A DNA stretch of 64,000 bases from Perkinsus olseni (GCA_013115135.1 JABANP010000247.1:1-64000); one strand, 5' to 3'. Shown: positions 42,527 through 52,473, counted from the first letter of the stretch. Notes: generated from the letters alone by a model not told the origin. Numbers and translations are program-made.

Positions 42527-43741
42527 ATGATAGACGACCTCGTACAGCTGTATAAAATAGACGTAACGTTCAGATACATAGCCAGTGGTGAGAACCCTGC
42601 GGATGAACGATCACGAATACCTGATTATCTAAAATGGCCCAAACCATCAAGGCGTGAGTTGAAAGCGAAGCCGGAGTCTCATACTTTAGCAGCAGCTACT
42701 CGTTCCCATGAATGGCAGGACGTGAGTACGTGTGAGAATGGCTATCTGATTATCCCACCTGGTCACGTGAAACAATTTGTAGAAGATAATCACGACCATG
42801 AAGGTGCAGAAGCTCTCTATCAAAGACTTCGCAAATGGGTAAAATCAGAACCAGGTTTCCGAGCAATATGCCGAGAGGTTGTTGCTCAGTGTGACGTTTG
42901 TAAACGTGCCAAGGCACATCCGAACCAGAACACGGATGGACTAGATCCTGAGACAGAAAAGAAGAGGAAACGTGATGACGTTGAAAAACGTGCAACACGC
43001 AAGTCTTTCATTCCATTCAATAAAGTCCATATTGATGTAGTCGGAAACTACAGAGTTGTTTCTGGTAAGAAGTCATTCTTCGTCGTCACACTAGTGGATA
43101 GTGCCACTGGATATGCTCTGGGCAAGGCCACGAAATCGGTGCCCGTGGGTGAAGACATAGAGGTTCTATTGAGCCATATGTTAGAGACCTTTCACACAAC
43201 CCCTTTGGTTGTCTGGTCTGACTCCGGTGCGAATCTGGTTTCGAAACGAGTTGAGGCATTTCTGTTGAAACATGATATTTTACATTACACGACTGCGAAG
43301 AATACTTCTCTGAGTAATGGAAAAGTAGAAAGGTTTCATAGAACACTCAACGTGTACCTCCGTACTCATGCCTCCCACGATGAAATTGGCTGGCCTGAAT
43401 TCACCAGACTAGTCAAAAAGGGAGTGACGAAGTATAATACAACCCCTTACCATGGCGTGTCTGCGCATGAGAAGGTATTTAGGTTTTCACCTAACTGTGA
43501 ACCTTACCGTCCAGTGCAGTCACGCGACGAGTGGGATGAACTTTGTCATGAAAACAAAGAAGAATGGGGACGAGGACTGGAACCCGGTACTTGTGTATTT
43601 TACCGGAATCCCAGACCGTCGAATAAACTCTCCGATCGCTGGTTGGATGCAGTGATTGAAGAACGAGTTGGCCCCAAGGCGTACAAGCTAGAAGGCCTGC
43701 CCGGCAAGTTCGACTTGAAGGATATTAAGCTGCTTAAGTGA
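42527..43741 (+). CDS. Integrase ORF
   Basis: 404 codons from the first ATG; the frame is open from about 42480. It has an HHCC-like zinc-binding region ending CDVCKRAK, then the DDE core (HIDVVG, VWSDSGANLVS, NGKVERFHR) and a C-terminal DRWLDAVIEERVGPKAYKL segment. Stop at 43739–43741, just before the purine tract. Confidence 0.88.
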   Translation: MIDDLVQLYKIDVTFRYIASGENPADERSRIPDYLKWPKPSRRELKAKPESHTLAAATRSHEWQDVSTCENGYLIIPPGHVKQFVEDNHDHEGAEALYQRLRKWVKSEPGFRAICREVVAQCDVCKRAKAHPNQNTDGLDPETEKKRKRDDVEKRATRKSFIPFNKVHIDVVGNYRVVSGKKSFFVVTLVDSATGYALGKATKSVPVGEDIEVLLSHMLETFHTTPLVVWSDSGANLVSKRVEAFLLKHDILHYTTAKNTSLSNGKVERFHRTLNVYLRTHASHDEIGWPEFTRLVKKGVTKYNTTPYHGVSAHEKVFRFSPNCEPYRPVQSRDEWDELCHENKEEWGRGLEPGTCVFYRNPRPSNKLSDRWLDAVIEERVGPKAYKLEGLPGKFDLKDIKLLK

Positions 43742-43758
43742 AGAGAGAGAAGGGGACG
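43741..43758 (+). promoter_or_regulatory. Polypurine tract
   Basis: AAGAGAGAGAAGGGGACG, immediately upstream of the 3' LTR. Confidence 0.75.
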
Positions 43759-44029
43759 AGTGGAGTGCAAAGTCTAGGCTAGTGAAGTATGTTCCACTTA
43801 AGCCATTTGGCCGCGTGGTTAACTTGTATACTTACGAACCGAAAGACCCCGGGTTCAATCCCCAGGTCTGACTGATGCGCTATACTGTCTCCGGCTACAG
43901 CTGATAAAGCCAGTAATCGATCAAGCTAAATTAGCTGTAACACCATTGATTGTACTACTGAAAGGGTTAACTCAGTAATCTAGAGATTTCTTATATTTCC
44001 TTATGTTCTCTCCCGCTTTGCGTTCAATT
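43759..44029 (+). repeat. 3' LTR, 271 bp
   Basis: Two differences from the 5' LTR, one in the tRNA-like segment (TTGCG versus TTACG) and one in the second codon after the ATG. Followed by ACTCT. Confidence 0.9.
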
Positions 44030-44034
44030 ACTCT

Positions 44035-44327
44035 TGTAGGTTTGGGTTTTGTAGGTTAAACCTCGGGTTTCGACGAAAGACCCGCGATACTGGGGTTGGG
44101 AGTGCGAAGTTCACATTGTGAACAGTTGTGACTTGTCCCGGTCAAGAATAGGGCGGTTCCTGGATCAGACTGAATTCCAGGATTCCGAATCAGGGATCGG
44201 AATCCTAGAATTCTGACAATTGGCCATTCCTCTGATGTGTGCGACGCGCTCCCCTCTTCGCATGTACACCGTACACTGTAGTACAATTATTGTACAGTAC
44301 ATTCTAATGATTACATTATGTACCCTG
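44035..44327. other. Spacer between duplicated segments
   Basis: Starts with the displaced end of copy 1, then an imperfect hairpin (about 44174–44216, arms GAATTC.AGGATTCCGA) and a 15-nt odd palindrome (44281–44295). No gene seen. Confidence 0.5.
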
Positions 44328-44770
44328 GTCGACGGGAACATCAAGTGAAATCTCCCCTAAATGAGCGGCCCTTATTTTCACTCATCCCACCAATTGTAGG
44401 AAACATTCATTCTGAAAAGAAAGTGGCATTCGATTTGTTATTCCCGTCGAGAATTGAACTTCTCTTCACTCGTATAGCTACACCTGAGTTCCTTCAAGGA
44501 GCTAAGTTAGTAGAAGTTGCCGCGTACAACCACTTTCGAGCTGCTCCGACGGGGCATGACGAGAAGCCATCGAGTGATGGTATTGAGTATCGAAGTATCA
44601 CATTCCGCCTACTATCAAATTGGATTGTGGTCATGATCACCCCTCACGACAAGGTGCAACCGTTTGATATGTTCTCTGAGGTCAGCTGTTCAACTCCAAC
44701 AACACGACATTCGTCAATGAACATCACAGCACATCAGCACCACATGAACTTGATAAAGATAATACGCAAC

Positions 44771-45538
44771 TCATTTCGGATCTACCTCATCAAAATACAC
44801 AATTTCTCCTTCTTTGCCTAACTTCTCCCAAGCTTCCTTTTCATTGTCCTTCAGAAACTTCTTCAACCAAGCTCGGCCCAAATTCTCGTAACCGGCGGGA
44901 CCGTGAGTCTCAATGTGATTGACCAGCCATGAGCATTGAGCTTCATTCATACCGGCTTCGAACTTTTCTACGATCAAGTCTGCCACGTGAGCAAACGGGT
45001 TGAACTTGGAGTATTTGCTTTCAATATGTGCAGCCCGTCCTTCGACTCTCGCTCCCTGGATGCCACGCGAATACTGTAGCTCAACCTTCCCTCTGGGATA
45101 CATCCTAAAGAGAGAGCCGGTGAGAGTAACAGCGGCAAGTGGGAAGCTGCCGCATGGCGCGTGCAGGCGGTAAGTATCACCAATATCTCATGGCCGTATG
45201 TGAATGGCCTTCACCAATCATGTATTGGACTCCATAGTCATCGATACCCGAATGGATCATGTGAAGCGACCCGTCAGAGGCCTCGCTCGAGCAACGGTCC
45301 GCGTCAGCGTCGATCTGAGAGATCACACTTCGATCGGTGATACTGTCCAGCTGCTACCTTCGAGCCGGGGTCTGCGGTCGGCCCTTCGGAATTCTTATGG
45401 TCAGTCTGAAAACCAGTTGATGTGGATTGCACGCAATCAACAAACTATCATGAGTACCTCCGTCCTACTAGAATGGATGGCCGTCACCGCCAAGACCAGG
45501 CTTGATGCGAATAAAAAAACGTAAGCGAAGGCGGTCAT
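44771..45538 (-). CDS. Secreted-family paralogue F
   Basis: Duplicate of paralogue C. Exons 45538–45458, 45350–45181 and 45104–44771; same phases, predicted 194 residues, leader MTAFAYVFLF…. The last exon ends KEGEIVYFDEVDPK. No stops or splice-site losses, so both copies appear intact. Function unknown. Confidence 0.68.
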
Positions 45539-45804
45539 ACGGACGGCTCCGAAAAAACGAGTCTGCGACCGTTAACGGCGGCCCAGCTGTCGAGAGGCAG
45601 TCGAATAATTCGCACGAACGCCGCAACGAGTACTAGCACTACTGTTAAAGCTGACGAGACAAGACGGAATTTCTGTAATGAGGAAATACGCTCCTGGAAA
45701 TTCGAGTCGAGCAAGTAAGGATCGCTTAGTTGGCAAGGGCGCAAGAATCCACGTGCAGGAGGACTCGCATGATACAGGACACATAGCATTGCTAGCAAGG
45801 GTAC

Positions 45805-46079
45805 CACTGTCGGCCGTGAGTGAAAGCGAATAACCTCCGTTATGAACTCTATCCAAGGAGAGCGTGCCGCCTGTATGACGTTTGTACCAACTCTTATTAT
45901 CGAAGTACATCTGGGAAGACATGATGATGATCATAATGCGTATTATTGCAATCATTCCAATGCAATGCCATGATTACACATCAAGCTACTTCAGGGTGCC
46001 TTCTAGACTGCATCCACGTTGTAGAGGCTAGCCCAGGCCCTGGGACAACCAACAGAACAGAGTGAGCGAATGGAGCCAT
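45805..46079 (-). pseudogene. Secreted-family paralogue E, truncated
   Basis: Duplicate of remnant B: leader exon 46079–45990 and a middle exon ending near 45805. Again no last exon. Confidence 0.5.
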
Positions 46080-46473
46080 AACGCAGGAGAGATTGTGCGG
46101 GATCAACCTCTTTCGGGCGGGGGAAGTGTGTTCGAGCGCGCATCATTCGCCCGTCCTCGTGATCGACGTCTTCCAGCCTTCCGCGATACAGATTCCTCAT
46201 TCACTGACCTTCCGGAGACGAACTGGAGGCTGTTCAGCTTGGCCTGTTCAGCAAAGACGAACTATGGCGCTCACGTGTTACTCCAGCCTGTGCTTGCTGG
46301 CAGCGAGCAGTTGGTGGCCACCATCGTTCAGCAGGACATGGGAAACTGCCCCGCTGGGTGGAGTCGGCGGTCTTCAGCGTCCTGACCCATCTCCCTGGAA
46401 GTGGAGGCGAGATACGCGAGTACTGAGACACGTAGGGCGTGACGGCGTCATAAAAAGACGGGGACCGAGCCAG

Positions 46474-46657
46474 AGGCTCATACAGGCTGTATACACAGCT
46501 AGAGGGCTACACAGCTACAGTAGCTAAAGGCTCATACAGGCTGTATACACAGCTAGAGGGCTACACAGCTACAGTAGCTAAAGGCTCATACAGGCTGTAT
46601 ACACCGCTAGAGGGCTACACCTCTACAGTAGCTAGAGACTCATACTAGGCTGTATAT
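46474..46657. repeat. Minisatellite, 54-bp unit, ~3.4 copies
   Basis: Paralogous to 37473–37712, one unit shorter. Confidence 0.85.
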
Positions 46658-47024
46658 ATAGCGGAGAGGGGGTCATAACTTATGACCGTATGGGAGTACT
46701 TGTGACTCATAAGTACTTCCATACGCGTCGGTAATCATCTCACTGTGAAGTTTGACTGTGACAATCGAGAGAGGGGACGAAGAATGCGCTGTAAGATTGC
46801 CATAGAACTAGAAGGTAAATATTGCACTCTTCCCCGACAGGAAGTTCCCGCCTCGCGTTGACTATGAAAGAGGGAGAAACAACTGGCATCATCCCTTTCG
46901 CTGCTGCTTCTGTTATCTCATCTTATTGTTCAACTCCAACACCACACCATAATCGATGAACATCACAACACATCATCAGCACCTCATGAACATGATAAAG
47001 ATAACACTTAAGTCATGATCAACC

Positions 47025-47802
47025 TCAGTCATCATAATACACTTTCTTTCCCTCTTTGCGCAGTTTTTCCATAGCTTCCTCCCTATTATCCTCCACGAAC
47101 TGCTTCAGCCAACCTCTCCCCCATTCCTCGTAACCGGCGGCGGGCTTTGTCTCAATGTGATTGACCAACTCCAAGCATCGAGATTTATTCATACCGGCTT
47201 TGAATTTCTGTACGACTATATCTTCCACATGATCGAACGGGTTGAACTTGGAGTATTTCCTTTTGATGTCTTCAATCGGACCCTCGACCTCGTACCCCGA
47301 CAGGGAAACCTTGTCTTCATGCCAATACTCTAGCTCAGCCGTCCCCTCACGAGGTCCGCGCTCCATCCTAAGTTAAGATTCGGTGAGAGTTCTCAGGAAC
47401 GCTCATCTCCCTCATCACTGAGTTACCAATGATATTGCACAGACGATCCCGTGCCGTCTCCACGGAGAACGTACCGGACTGAATAATCACCCCCTCTCAA
47501 GGAGTACATGACTAGCGAGCCGTTGGCGCCATCGCTCGTGCAGGTATTCGATGCAGCGTAGATCTGAGAGATGACAATTCCATCGGCGATGTCGCCGCGT
47601 TGGCACCTCCGTAGTGGACTCTACCCCGGGGTCCGACATCTCGACAGACCCTTCAGAGCTTGGAGTGTCGGTCTGCAGAAGATTCGATGTGAACAGTCCA
47701 CAATCAACACGTTATTGAAAGTACCTTGGCCCTACTAGAATGAATGGCCGTCACCGAGATGAGGCTCGATGTGAACAAAAAGACGTAAGCGAGGGGGTTC
47801 AT
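47025..47802 (-). CDS. Secreted-family paralogue G
   Basis: Duplicate of paralogue D. Exons 47802–47725, 47620–47427 and 47367–47025; predicted 204 residues with the same leader type. A handful of substitutions and no disabling change seen. Confidence 0.68.
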
Positions 47803-49033
47803 AGCAACGGCTCCGAGAAAACGAGTCTGCGACCGATAACGGCTTCCCTGATGTGCAGTGGCGGTCTAATAAATTGCACACCACTGCTGGGCTGATCTTA
47901 TCTGACGTGCTAAAGCAACAAGTACTAGCAGTACTGTTATAGCTCACGAGACTTGCCCTCCGTTCAATAAACTAATTCTGAAACTCACGACCAACACCAG
48001 AATCGTTTATCACACGTAAAATGCTGGTCCAGAATCGTTCGTGAGCCTCTGAGTTTTTGCTTTGTCGAACACGCTCAGGACGGAAACTCCCGAAATGAGG
48101 AAATGCAGGTCGAGCAGGTAAGGCCCACAGTGGACCGCCCACTCAGTCTAGGCAAGGGCGCAAGAGTCCACGTGCAAGACTTCATCTGTAGCTTACAAGA
48201 GCTCGAAGACGATTTCCGCACTTTGACTCTCGCAGGTTTGGGGTTTGTAAGTTGAACCTCGCGACTCTTGAGGTCTGACAGGCCCGGCTTCGGGTTCGGG
48301 CTGCAGGCCGAAGGGAGTCGGCGCTTCCCATTGTTCCCTGCGGTCCGAAGCGGTACGCTAGGGGTGCGTTTTAGTTGTCGTGTCAGCTGTCACTCTCGCC
48401 ACGCGAAACAGTGTGATATTGTGTACTGCTAGGCATGAGTGACCCATTATTGAAGTGTTGTTGTGTGATTGTGAAGAGTAGTTGAAATTTTACTCACTGA
48501 GCCCACGAATTGTACTGTTAAACCCAAACACGACACTACTGTATCTTTAACAAACACCACATCACATTAGGCTGATGCACACATCACATGAAGACGATGA
48601 AGAGCTTACAAGCGTCCTGAACTCAGGATCAACCTTCCTCATCACGTAGCACAGCTTCGCCATGTTTGCGCAACTTCTTCACTGCTTTCTTCACGAACTT
48701 CTCCTTCACAAACATCCGAAGCCAGTTTCTGCCGAATTTCTCGTATCCCGCGGGATGCGTCTCAATGTGGTCGTTCAACCATGAGCATTGAGTATCATTC
48801 ATACCAGATTCGAAGCCCTGTATGATTCTGTCGGCAACGTGAGCGAAGGGAATGAACTCAGAGAATTTGCTTCTGATCTCCTGAGAGGGTCCCTCGATTT
48901 TCGCTCCCTTCTTGCCACGCAAGTACTCAAGCTCAACCATCTTCTTGGATTTCATCCCAAGGAAGAGACGCAATAGACGTAGGAGGCGCAGTTTGCGGAT
49001 ACCACCAGTATATGACGGATGTGGGTTTTGCTC

Positions 49034-49036
49034 CAG
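49034..49036. other. Target duplication CAG (left)
   Basis: Matches CAG at 51632–51634. Three-base CWG/TWA target duplications are typical of PIF/Harbinger elements. Confidence 0.75.
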
Positions 49037-49371
49037 GGGCCTATTTCAAAAGTCTCCTTAAAGAGGATTTCTTGAAGTTCTTAAGCGCGAAACGGCTGGA
49101 TTTTTGTTAATCCGAGTTCAAAAGGCCGCCTTAATAACCTAAAGAAGGCTTACTTCATCCATCTGCTTCCTACGGGCTAAGAAGCACTCCTTTAAGAATG
49201 CTTCATGAGGCAAAAATCACCCGAAAAACCCCTCAAGAAGCTCAAGAAGCTTTAACTCGTTTCAAAAGACGATCTTTCTCGAGCCTTGCAGCTCAAGAAG
49301 CTTAACCTCCTCGAGAGGAGGTTATGGGGGGATTTTCCGGCCTTCGCGGCGAAATTTAGACATCGCGACGC

Positions 49372-49383
49372 GCTTCGCTCCGC
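49372..49383 (-). repeat. 12-mer GCTTCGCTCCGC, plus-strand sense
   Basis: GCTTCGCTCCGC on the plus strand, inside the Harbinger-like element; no intron is defined here. Confidence 0.6.
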
Positions 49384-49577
49384 TCCCGACTTAGCGAAAA
49401 TCCACTATCTAGCTTGAAATTGAAGTCTTCACTTCTTCGTGATACTCCCATGATTTGATTTTCCCTACGATCTTCAATGTCCTCTTTCCAGTTGCTTTGA
49501 TTACCACTGTTGTACCCTGTTATACATTATGCCACTGCGTACTTTCGAACCTGAGCACGACAGCGCTTTGATTAACC

Positions 49578-49823
49578 TCATATCCGACAGAAGAGATGCC
49601 CTTTTTGCTCGTGTTGGCGGGTCTGTGACCGTACAATGCTTCTTGCAGATTGTGGAGTATACCATGGAATCCATTTGCTAACGACGCTGTCCGTGGTGAG
49701 TGCTTTTATACCAGATCTAACATACCTCCAGCAGCTGGACTTGGAGATTCCGAATCCCTGCCCGACACACCAATAGAAGTTTCCTGTTCCCAAATACTCC
49801 AAAGTTACTAGCAATCTGAGGAA
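49578..49823 (-). pseudogene. Harbinger transposase, part 2
   Basis: LVTLEYLGTGNFYWCVGQ…FGISKSS matches the conserved '(L)tLryLAtG…GiSkst' region of Harbinger transposases. It continues, in frame across the nested insertion, from the N-terminal part at 51113–51332. The frame ends soon afterwards without the catalytic DDE region. Confidence 0.75.
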
Positions 49824-49828
49824 AGGTG

Positions 49829-49961
49829 TGTGCCATGACTGAGGTTCAACAAGGGATGAGGGTGTTGTAACAGCTCACACAAGAGCGTAATCCATGGTGG
49901 AATCGCACAAGAGGGTTAGAGGATCGAGTAAGAGAGCAAGTGACCAAGGTATTGGTCAACA
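49829..49961 (-). repeat. 3' LTR of the mini-element, 133 bp
   Basis: On the minus strand begins TGTTGACCAATACC and ends TCATGGCACA. Confidence 0.88.
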
Positions 49962-49979
49962 TCCTCCCCCCCTTTTTTT
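49962..49979 (-). promoter_or_regulatory. Polypurine tract of the mini-element
   Basis: AAAAAAAGGGGGGGAGGA on the minus strand, abutting the 3' LTR. Confidence 0.85.
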
Positions 49980-50181
49980 AAAAAGTGTGTGTTCATCGGT
50001 CAAGACATGTGAAGCGCAATTAATCATCAAAATGGAGTGGGATGCAAAATGTGTATACATAGCAGGTAATTGATAAGAAGGTTTACAATATATCGTATAA
50101 GAATAAATAGCGGATCATCACAAACGGTTTGTTGTGTTGAAGTAAATAACACGTAGAGTGAAAGTATACAACGGATACTAA

Positions 50182-50982
50182 TCATCGATGAGGGGTTAGC
50201 GATAGGCAGGTGTTAGTCCGTGTCGTAATCGTCGTGAATGGGCACAGGAAGAGTGTCATAAGCGTTGTCGTCACAGTAGCCATAGGGGTCATGGGTTGGG
50301 TGGGAAGGGTCGTAGTGGGACAAGGCGAGAGACCGGCATATCGGCTGCAGGGAGTAGCAACGGGGTCAAGTGCCAGAGTAGTAGAGCGGTTGCCGATATG
50401 ACGTTGAAGATGGAGCGCGGCATCGTGAGAAAGGAGAGAGTGGGAGCAACCAGTGTCAATCACAAGGCGAGAGGAACCGAAGGCTGGAGACCGTACGGTG
50501 CAATCAGCAGGTGAGGGGGCGGCATGGGCGGAGTCGGCAACGCAAACCATAGTGGTAGGGGAAGGCGAAGTAGAAGGTTGTGGGGTGGAGCTGGCAGGAT
50601 TGTGCTTGTGGAGATAGGGCGGCCGGTCATCAGTGCGGCCACAGTAAGCGGCAAGGAACGTTGTGGGAGTGTTGGCAGGGACGTGGTCAGTGCCAGAGAG
50701 GCTGAGGTCGTAGGTCACGAGGAGACTCGGATTCTGTGCACCCACAGAGGCAGGTAAGGGTGCCTGGGAGGGGCGGGAGAGAGAAGTAGTACTTGAGGTT
50801 GAAGTACAAAAGGGCTTGCAGTGAAGCTGAAAAAGTCGGCGCATCGCCGCTTTCGTAGCAGGCGAGGCGTCTTGAGCTCGGAGGTGCTCGTCCAAGTCAA
50901 CAGGGGTCAAGTAGTGTAGAGCTTCGACGGAGTCAAGGCCGAGGAACTCGAGAAGAGGCCCGGGTTCTCCACCATGTGCCAT
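50182..50982 (-). CDS. Mini-element Gag/protease-like ORF
   Basis: 266 codons. The Met codon lies in the last 8 nt of the 5' LTR. The N-terminal part is helical; the middle is Pro/Ser/Thr-rich. The segment LVIDTGCSHSLLS is a retropepsin active-site motif. The tail after it is Thr/Pro-rich and low-complexity. No RT, RNase H or integrase. Confidence 0.7.
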   Translation of the reverse strand: MAHGGEPGPLLEFLGLDSVEALHYLTPVDLDEHLRAQDASPATKAAMRRLFQLHCKPFCTSTSSTTSLSRPSQAPLPASVGAQNPSLLVTYDLSLSGTDHVPANTPTTFLAAYCGRTDDRPPYLHKHNPASSTPQPSTSPSPTTMVCVADSAHAAPSPADCTVRSPAFGSSRLVIDTGCSHSLLSHDAALHLQRHIGNRSTTLALDPVATPCSRYAGLSPCPTTTLPTQPMTPMATVTTTLMTLFLCPFTTITTRTNTCLSLTPHR

Positions 50983-51107
50983 GACGGAGGCTCAACAAGG
51001 GATGAGGGTGTTGTAACAGCTCACACAAGAGCGTAATCCATGGTGGAATCGCACAAGAGGGTTAGAGGATCGAGTAAGAGAGCAAGTGACCAAGGTATTG
51101 GTCAACA
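50975..51107 (-). repeat. 5' LTR of the mini-element, 133 bp
   Basis: Paired with 49829–49961; 116 of the bases form an identical block. Confidence 0.88.
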
Positions 51108-51112
51108 AGGTG

Positions 51113-51332
51113 GCGCGCCAGGCCTCCCTCCAGGTGCAGGGCCTTCCAAATAAGGACCAAGTTCCTCCAATATAGCAAGACAACCGCGTTTTGTGAACCG
51201 AAATCTCTCATAAAAACTTGCGTCCGTCAGCGTTTCAAAGGGATTCAACCCATCTGCAATAGGATACCTGGCCCGCTCCAAGACCTCCTCGACCTCTGGC
51301 ATGTCTTCGAAGTCACTGTCCACGAATGCCAT
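51113..51332 (-). pseudogene. Harbinger transposase, part 1
   Basis: Starts MAFVDSDFEDMPEVEEV. FYERFRFTKRGCLAILEELG fits the N-terminal helical region of Harbinger transposases. Interrupted after GAPP by the mini-element; the reading frame continues on the other side at 49823. Confidence 0.72.
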
Positions 51333-51403
51333 AGTGATAGTGGTTTAGTAGTGTCTATGGATGTGCGGTTTTTCGCGCGATATGCATCACTATGAGTGCC
51401 TCA

Positions 51404-51461
51404 AGAAAGTGGACCGGTTTCCATCACCCACGCGGGTTCGACTCCCAGCCCCGGCACTTTT
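51404..51461 (+). other. tRNA-like T arm with T6
   Basis: CGGGTTCGACTCCC followed by AGCCCCGGCA and TTTTTT. No D arm or matching 5' acceptor, so a tRNA fragment at most. Confidence 0.4.
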
Positions 51462-52473
51462 TTCAAGGATCTATTCCGCTTAAGAAGCTCAGGAAGGCTT
51501 CTTGAGGTATAAGAAGTTCGCTTCTAAGAAGGAAAAACTTTTGAGACAGGCTATGCATCTTAAACAAGTTATTGTAAGAAGTTCTTATACTTCAAGAAGT
51601 GCTTCCTTAAGGAGACTTTTGAAATAGGCCCCAGGAGCTGTGTATTGAACTGAGTAACCACCACCATAATTTCGCTGACGCATCTTGAGCGTGCTGGAAT
51701 CGGAGGAAGTCACCAAGCAATTGTCGGCATTAGTAATCATCATAAGTACACGATTCTCATTCTGAGGTCGCGACTTCGAGGCGAGGAAAGGCATCAGCTT
51801 TTTAGTAGCCATCTCGAGTCCTTCAGGATGAATGTCGCCTGCTGGACGCGTCATCTGAAGGGAGCCGTCACGATGGATCATCCGCGATGAACTCATTATG
51901 GCGAGTACCTTGGCCCAGCCAGATTGCAAGGCCGTCACCGCCGAGATGAGGTTCGCGAGTAATAGTAGAACGACGTGAGGGAAGAGACCCATAGTGACTG
52001 CTTTGCAAGAGCGAAGCTGCGATCGATCGCAGCTTCTGTGTATTGGCATCTTACGCGTTCGACTCGTCGGTCGCTTCAGAGACGTTCGCCCTTGGCTGTC
52101 TCCAAGGAATACTGGGGACAAGGAACACAGCAGAGAGGGTCCTTGTCGCGGACTGCGATTTCTGCAAAATCAGGAATCATTTCGCCCACACCCTCAAGGC
52201 AGTTCTCGATCCGAGCTGCTCTGTAAAAGCTGACTCTAGCAATGCTGTCAAAAGTGACGAGGAGTTTCGGCGTAGAAAGGGACGTATACCCGAGCCGCGT
52301 GGCACGGCTGGCAAAGTAGCTCCTGATAGTAATAATTTCTCAGGTAGTACCGGCCAGTGGCTGGCAGCTAGTACGACCCGCACCGACTGGGACAAGCTAC
52401 TCATAAAATTCACAATTGCCCGGCTGGCACAGGACCGGTCGGACGTAATAAACTCCTAGAGTAGCAATGATAC

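Larger units (their letters stand above)
39303..44029 (+). mobile_element. LTR retrotransposon, PR–RT–RH–IN order
   Basis: A 4.73-kb element with 271-bp LTRs, 5-bp ACTCT target duplication, primer-site-like TGGTGCCCAGACTCC at the 5' LTR edge and a purine tract before the 3' LTR. The LTRs differ at two positions by my reading, so the insertion is young. Domain order excludes Ty1/copia; Ty3-like or BEL-like cannot be decided by eye. The coding region has one in-frame stop (41083–41085) and one +1 shift near 42480. Confidence 0.92.
44328..48263. repeat. Segmental duplication, copy 2
   Basis: Duplicate of 35232–39302 without the retrotransposon; carries paralogues F, E (remnant) and G and a shorter minisatellite. 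Confidence 0.88.
49829..51107 (-). mobile_element. Nested LTR mini-element (TRIM/LARD-like), 1279 bp
   Basis: Two 133-bp LTRs (two differences), TG…CA ends, AGGTG target duplication at 49824–49828 and 51108–51112, a TGG-starting primer site after the 5' LTR and a polypurine tract before the 3' LTR. It encodes one ORF with a protease motif but no reverse transcriptase, so it must depend on another element. Confidence 0.9.
49037..51631 (-). mobile_element. PIF/Harbinger-like DNA transposon, non-autonomous
   Basis: 2595 bp with perfect 25-bp terminal inverted repeats (49037–49061 and 51607–51631, starting GGGCCTATTTCAAAAG) and a 3-bp target duplication. It encodes only the N-terminal part of a Harbinger-type transposase. 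No DDE domain is seen. Subterminal regions are rich in TTCTTGAAG/AAGAAGC. Much of the length (1279 bp) is a nested LTR element. Confidence 0.85.
48629..51992 (-). pseudogene. Secreted-family paralogue H, split by transposon
   Basis: Leader exon 51992–51909 (MGLFPHVVLLLLANLISAVTA). The middle exon starts about 51854, is interrupted at 51631 by the Harbinger-type element and resumes at 49033–49006. The last exon is 48956–48629 (PFAHVADRII, PAGYEKFGRNWLRMFV). If the element and one target copy are ignored, the middle exon is 251 nt and keeps the family phase (2), so the host gene was intact when hit. A second lesion: the last-exon acceptor reads TTGG instead of the expected AG. Confidence 0.75.

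Noticed and set aside
50210..50757. Plus-strand open frames opposite the mini-element ORF
   Set aside because: Shadows of the minus-strand Gag/protease ORF in a biased-composition region.
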